Source: Annona cherimola
Taxonomy: Eukaryota > Streptophyta > Magnoliopsida > Magnoliales > Annonaceae
Direction of reading: 5' to 3'
Assembly (NCBI GenBank): GCA_030490835.1
Contig: CM059972.1
Coordinates: 31,227,452 to 31,291,451 of the forward strand
Length of the DNA stretch: 64,000 nt
This document shows positions 59,950 to 64,000 of this stretch, piece by piece (within the stretch, counting starts at the first letter, position 1; the number at the start of each line of letters is the position of its first letter). A model generated the notes under the pieces. It saw nothing but the letters and a program-made list of their open reading frames with translations, ran no database searches and had not been told where the DNA came from. The position numbers and the translations under genes are program-made.

Positions 59950-60860
59950 ACAAGCAATTTAAAAAACTTTGGTGAAATCAGGAAGTTGTAATACAGGTGT
60001 CTCAGTCATTTTCTTTTTAATCTCCTTAAATGCTCTAGATGCAGAAGTTGACCATTGAAATTCTTTATTTTTCAAGCAATCTGTGATAGGTGTCATGATT
60101 GTGCTAAACCCTTTAATGATGCGCCTATAAAATGCAGCTAAACCATGAAAACTTCGCACCTTAGAAATTGATGTGGGTTATGGCTATTCCCTAATGGCTT
60201 TTACCTTTGAAGGATCCAGAGAAATTCGATTAGCTGATACCACCAATCCTAAGAAAATCACTTGATTTATTAAAAAATAACATTTCTTGAGGTTTACGAA
60301 GAACTTTTCAGATCGAAGTGTCTCAAGAACAATTTTTAAATGTTGCAAGTGTTCTTCCTTAGAACAGCTATAAATGAAAATATCATCAAAATAGACTACC
60401 ACAAACTTTCTAATGAAAGTTTGAAATACTCGGTTCATGATTCTCATAAACGTACTTGGGGCATTTGATAGTCCAAAAGGCATAACCAACTATTCAAACA
60501 ATCCATCTTGAGTTTTAAAGGTAGTTTTCCATTCATCCCCCGTTCTAATTCGAATTTGATGGTATCCGCTTCTAAGATCTATCTTAGAGAACCGCCAGTC
60601 AAAAGATCTAACATTTCATAAAGTCTTGGTATAGGAAATCTGTACTTTATAATTTTATTGATTGCACGACTATCAACACATTCTCCAAGATCCATCCTTT
60701 TTAGGGGTTAATAGAGCTGGTACAACACATGGGCTAAGACTTTCACGAATAAACCCCTTATCAAGCAGTTCAGTTATCTGCCTTTTTAATTCAGCACGCT
60801 CATTAGGATTCATACGAAAATGAGACAAATTTGGTAATTGAGATCCTGGTATATGATCAA
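59950..60860 (-). pseudogene. Gypsy reverse transcriptase
   Basis: ITELLDKGFIRESLSPCVVP and [12 protein letters not shown] open the domain. After frame changes it continues [20 protein letters not shown] and [11 protein letters not shown], with the catalytic YFDD at about 60394-60383. The linker to RNase H (FHGLAAFYRRIIKGFSTI) follows. Confidence 0.85.
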
Positions 60861-61279
60861 TAGCGTGTTGAGTATCCCTCATAGGTGGAAGCTCATTTGG
60901 TAATTCATCAGGAATCACATATTTGTATTCTTTCATTAATGCTTGGATTTCAGGTAATGCTACATTAGTCTTATGAAGAACAGTATTTGTGTCCTCTTTG
61001 GCTACTATAGCTAGAATGAGTCTTGACTCTTGTTCTTCTTTTTCAAATTGTTTTCTTGTAAGAATATGCAAATGTCGTTTTTCAGATGAATCAACTGGAG
61101 ACTCTTTGTGGGATCTGTCACTTTCTTTAGGTTTAGCAGACTTCAGAAGGATTGATTTTCCATTATGCTTGATAATATAGGTGTTTGGTTGCCCATAATG
61201 GATTACTTTTAAGTCACATGGCCATGGACGATCAAGAAGAATATGAGCCACATTCATGGGTAGGACATCACGCCAAATA

Positions 61280-61560
61280 TGATCAGAATAATCACCCATC
61301 GATATAGGAACCAAGCATCTTTCATTAACAGGAAGTGTAGTTTTGTCTACCCATGCTACACGATATGGATGAGGATGTGGTTCAGTTTTTAAATTCAATC
61401 TGGCTATAGCTGATTTGACAATCACATTCATGGAACTACCTCCATCTATAACAATCTTGCACATTGTATTCCCACATTTAAAAAATTGATCAAATATATT
61501 TGTACGTCTCCAATCACTATTTGAAAAAGTAGTCGTCAAAATGCAACGCACAACATTTAA
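61280..61560 (-). pseudogene. Gypsy aspartic protease
   Basis: IVIDGGSSMNVI (about 61460-61425) is the DGGSS form of the catalytic loop common in plant gypsy elements. It lies in the same long frame (61893-60673) as the zinc knuckle. Confidence 0.8.
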
Positions 61561-61659
61561 TTGCGAGTCCTCATTATAGCTATAGTCTCCATCAAGTTCA
61601 CAATCCGATGGTTCCTTAAAAGTTTCAGCAACTTGATCAATGGTCACATCTTCATGATC

Positions 61660-62906
61660 TTCAACATGATTAATTGTGAGTGTGTGCTGAGGACATTGTG
61701 ATGCAATATGACCTTTACCCCCACAACGAAAACATGGACCATTAACCCGCTTACCAATAACATCAAATGGAGAAATTGAATTACTCTTTTCTCTACTTGT
61801 GTATTGTTCAGGCAATGGTTTATTTGTTCCTTGAAAAGACGTTAGATTAGAATTTAATTTGGATACACTCGTCTCTTCAGTTTGTGGAATCAAACGTTTG
61901 TTAGTGAAAGATTTTTGAAAATTTCCAATTCTAGAGCTTTATAATATGCGTCTTCCACAGAAACAACTGAATGCAATTTCAACGAAGTTTTGATTTTTGG
62001 TTTCAGGCTATTGATAAACTTTGTTCGTGTAACCCAAGGATCTTCCTGTATTCCACATTTCATTTTTACATCTTCAAACATATTAAGATAGTTACACTTA
62101 ATGATCCTTGTCTCAAGTTAATCAGTTGTTCCAATGGTTGAGTCTGATGATATTCAGGAAGATACTTCTCTTTTAATTTAGCTTTCATTTCAGCCCATGC
62201 AGTGATAGGTACTCCTACGCGTTGATTTTCATCTAGAATCCCTTGCCAATAGCGTTTGACAGACCCAACAAGTTTCATTTTTGTAAATCTCAATTGTTGG
62301 GCATCATCCATATCATACCAACAAAAAAAAATCTTTCATGTTTGCCAACCAATTTAAGAAAGCATTAGGGTCTAGATGACCGTCATAACTAGGAGCATCT
62401 ACCTTGACTTGTTTTGCCACCCAAGAATTGTCAGTTACACGTCGTTGTTGTTGTGGAAAAGGTACATTATAATTTCTCTGGTGGTTCCCATGTCTAAGAT
62501 TGTTTGCAAAACCAATTTCATACAAATTATTGTCATCTTCATGATTTTCCGAATTTGTATAAATTTCTGGAATATGTGAATGCTCTGGGTTATTATGACC
62601 TCTAGCATGCATGTTTGGATTTGGGAGAAGGCCAGTTATGATAGGAGAGTTACTAGAAGCATGAGTATTGTGTAATTGACTATTTCGAAATGAATGTCCT
62701 GTCTCAGTCATAGGACGTTTTCCAACAATTTTAGTCAACCCGTTTATTGAGGAAATAAGAGATTGAATAGAAGAGGTGGTTTCTTTTTTGAAATCTTCTT
62801 GCTTTTGGGCCAAGGTATCACAAAGGTTTGTTAAAGATTCAAATCGATTATCAATAAAATTGGATAAAGCTTTGAGTTCGACATTCAATTTAGCATTAGT
62901 AGGCAT
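61660..62906 (-). pseudogene. Gypsy gag with zinc knuckle
   Basis: The ATG at 62906 opens a 197-codon frame containing VDAPSYDGHLDPNAFLNWL. The capsid core continues in the next frames (VGSVKRYWQGIL, MKAKLKEKYLPEYH). The knuckle CFRCGGKGHIASQC lies at about 61737-61696. Stops near 62312, 62082 and 61893 split it. Confidence 0.8.
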
Positions 62907-63323
62907 GGTGACTCAAAATTCAACTTATGCTGATATAGAAAAGACTTACTACTAAGAATGAATTTTTTTTTCTTTTTTTTTTAAAAGTTCAAAAGCAAAG
63001 AACTTGATTGAAACAGATATGAATTACGTACTTTCAACTAGAGAAAATATACCTGTTGAGGTCCAATCTTACCAAGTTTAGCAAGAGACAACATGAAAGT
63101 GATGTCAGCAACTTCTTAGCAGTATCTTTGCGATGACAACTAGGTTGTTGTAATGGCAGCAGTAGGCAGCATCAAACAGCTATAGAATTCACAACAGTGA
63201 TTTGTAGACTGCAGCAGTTCATAGACAGCAAAATGGCAATAGAATGGACAGCAATGATTTGTGGACAGCAGCAGTTTGTGGATAGCAAAACAACAATAGA
63301 AATTGGGTGGAAGTAGTATCAGG

Positions 63324-63341
63324 TTTGGCTTTGATATCAAT
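63324..63341 (-). promoter_or_regulatory. Gypsy primer-binding site (tRNA-Met)
   Basis: On the minus strand TGATATCAAAGCCAAACC lies 2 bases inside the 5' LTR. It resembles the tRNA-Met complement TGGTATCAGAGCC with G-to-A changes. Confidence 0.65.
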
Positions 63342-63822
63342 TGATGTAGGATGAGTAGAGAAGAAAATAAAAGAAAGAGGAAGGAACCTCTAAAGAGATG
63401 AGAATAGAAGAAGGAAGGTAGAAGGAGTAGAAGAACAAGGAGAAAGATAAAGAAAAGAGGAGTAGAAGGGAAAAATCAAAGAAACACTTCTTTATAACAA
63501 AACTGATGCCCCTTTAGAGCTTATAAGGGCTGTATTTATAGGTGAACATATCACCTAATCTTAGCAAATTATTAAAGATGAAATCTTTCTAGAAAAGAAA
63601 ATTGTATATTTTAAGTAAACTTTTTAAGGAAGTAAACCTAAAATAGATGCATGCGTATTTTAAACAGATTCTAAAATATTCTAGGAATCTTTTAATATCT
63701 TTCAAAAATAGCAAAAAATATTGCAATAAAATCTTTCTAAAATATTTTAGGATTATTTCTCTTTTACAAGATTTTTGTGCCTAGAATAGACAGATTTGAA
63801 AAATTGCTTTCTATTTTTATCA
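63342..63822 (-). repeat. 5' LTR (right) of the gypsy element
   Basis: 481 bp. On the minus strand it precedes the primer-binding site and gag, so it is the 5' LTR. Confidence 0.9.
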
Positions 63823-64000
63823 ACAATAGCTTGTTTTCATGTGTGTTTAAGCACACCTGGAAATCCTGAAATTTTTCCAAATTTGCTGGTCATCTAAGTT
63901 TTGCCGATGCTGATTTTTTATTTAGAGTATTTTTGGCAAGAGGTGAAAAAATGAAGGAAAAATTTGTTGGAAATTTTTTAAAAAAGTGTGTGTGATGTTA

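Larger units (their letters stand above)
57602..63822 (-). mobile_element. Complete 6.2-kb Ty3/gypsy (chromovirus) retrotransposon in cullin intron 8
   Basis: The LTRs are 57602-58075 (474 bp) and 63342-63822 (481 bp), both TGATGTAGG..ATCA. The 5-bp target duplication ACAAT lies at 57597-57601 and 63823-63827. By eye the LTRs differ at about 25 positions plus small indels (about 5%). Coding runs on the minus strand: gag with CCHC knuckle, protease, RT, RNase H, integrase and chromodomain-like tail. It is opposite to the host gene. Several stops inactivate it. Confidence 0.92.
57504..63984 (+). other. Cullin intron 8, running out of the window
   Basis: The intron starts with donor CAG|GTGAGT. 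It contains the whole Ty3/gypsy element, and no acceptor or next exon is recognised before the window ends. 63828-63984 is ordinary intron sequence. Confidence 0.7.

Overview
The window is nuclear DNA from a flowering plant, most likely a dicot-type angiosperm. It is AT-rich, its genes have introns with GT..AG borders, and mobile elements far outnumber genes. I cannot name the species.

Three cellular genes are supported. (1) 0.8-5.0 kb, minus: a 954-residue SANT-domain nuclear protein of the plant arginine-glutamic acid dipeptide repeat (RERE-like) family. Its 5'UTR exon probably lies near 6.7-6.9 kb. (2) 32.1-36.3 kb, plus: a small putative plastid protein with one C-terminal membrane helix, whose start codon may be separated from the rest by a 3.5-kb intron. 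(3) 52.3 kb to beyond the window, plus: the first eight coding exons (310 codons) of a cullin-1 type SCF ubiquitin-ligase scaffold.

The rest is layered mobile DNA. The largest item is a 12.75-kb Mutator-like element (15025-27773) with long inverted ends and a perfect 9-bp target duplication. It carries a decayed FAR1/FHY3-type transposase, a GRF zinc-finger gene, a captured LRR-receptor fragment that runs into the left end, and intronless fragments of ribosomal protein genes eS8 and eL24. A solo-LTR-like insert and a hAT MITE are nested in it. At 29.5-31.0 kb one hAT-type element sits inside another, both with 8-bp duplications.

At 41.7-50.3 kb lies a decayed endogenous pararetrovirus (Caulimoviridae) with a 108-bp terminal direct repeat. 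The order is protease, RT/RNase H with the RT core missing, an unassigned ORF, promoter, small coupled ORFs, tRNA-Met primer site, movement protein and coat protein. A 1.45-kb hAT element interrupts it. The cullin introns hold a composite of foldback element, MITE and tRNA-SINE, and a complete 6.2-kb Ty3/gypsy chromovirus in reverse orientation. A 5'-truncated LINE lies at 38.8-39.3 kb, and an AT-rich MITE family with GTGTGTTTGG-type ends recurs at least seven times.

The genes do not form a pathway. The window is mainly a record of successive insertions, several of which can be ordered by nesting.
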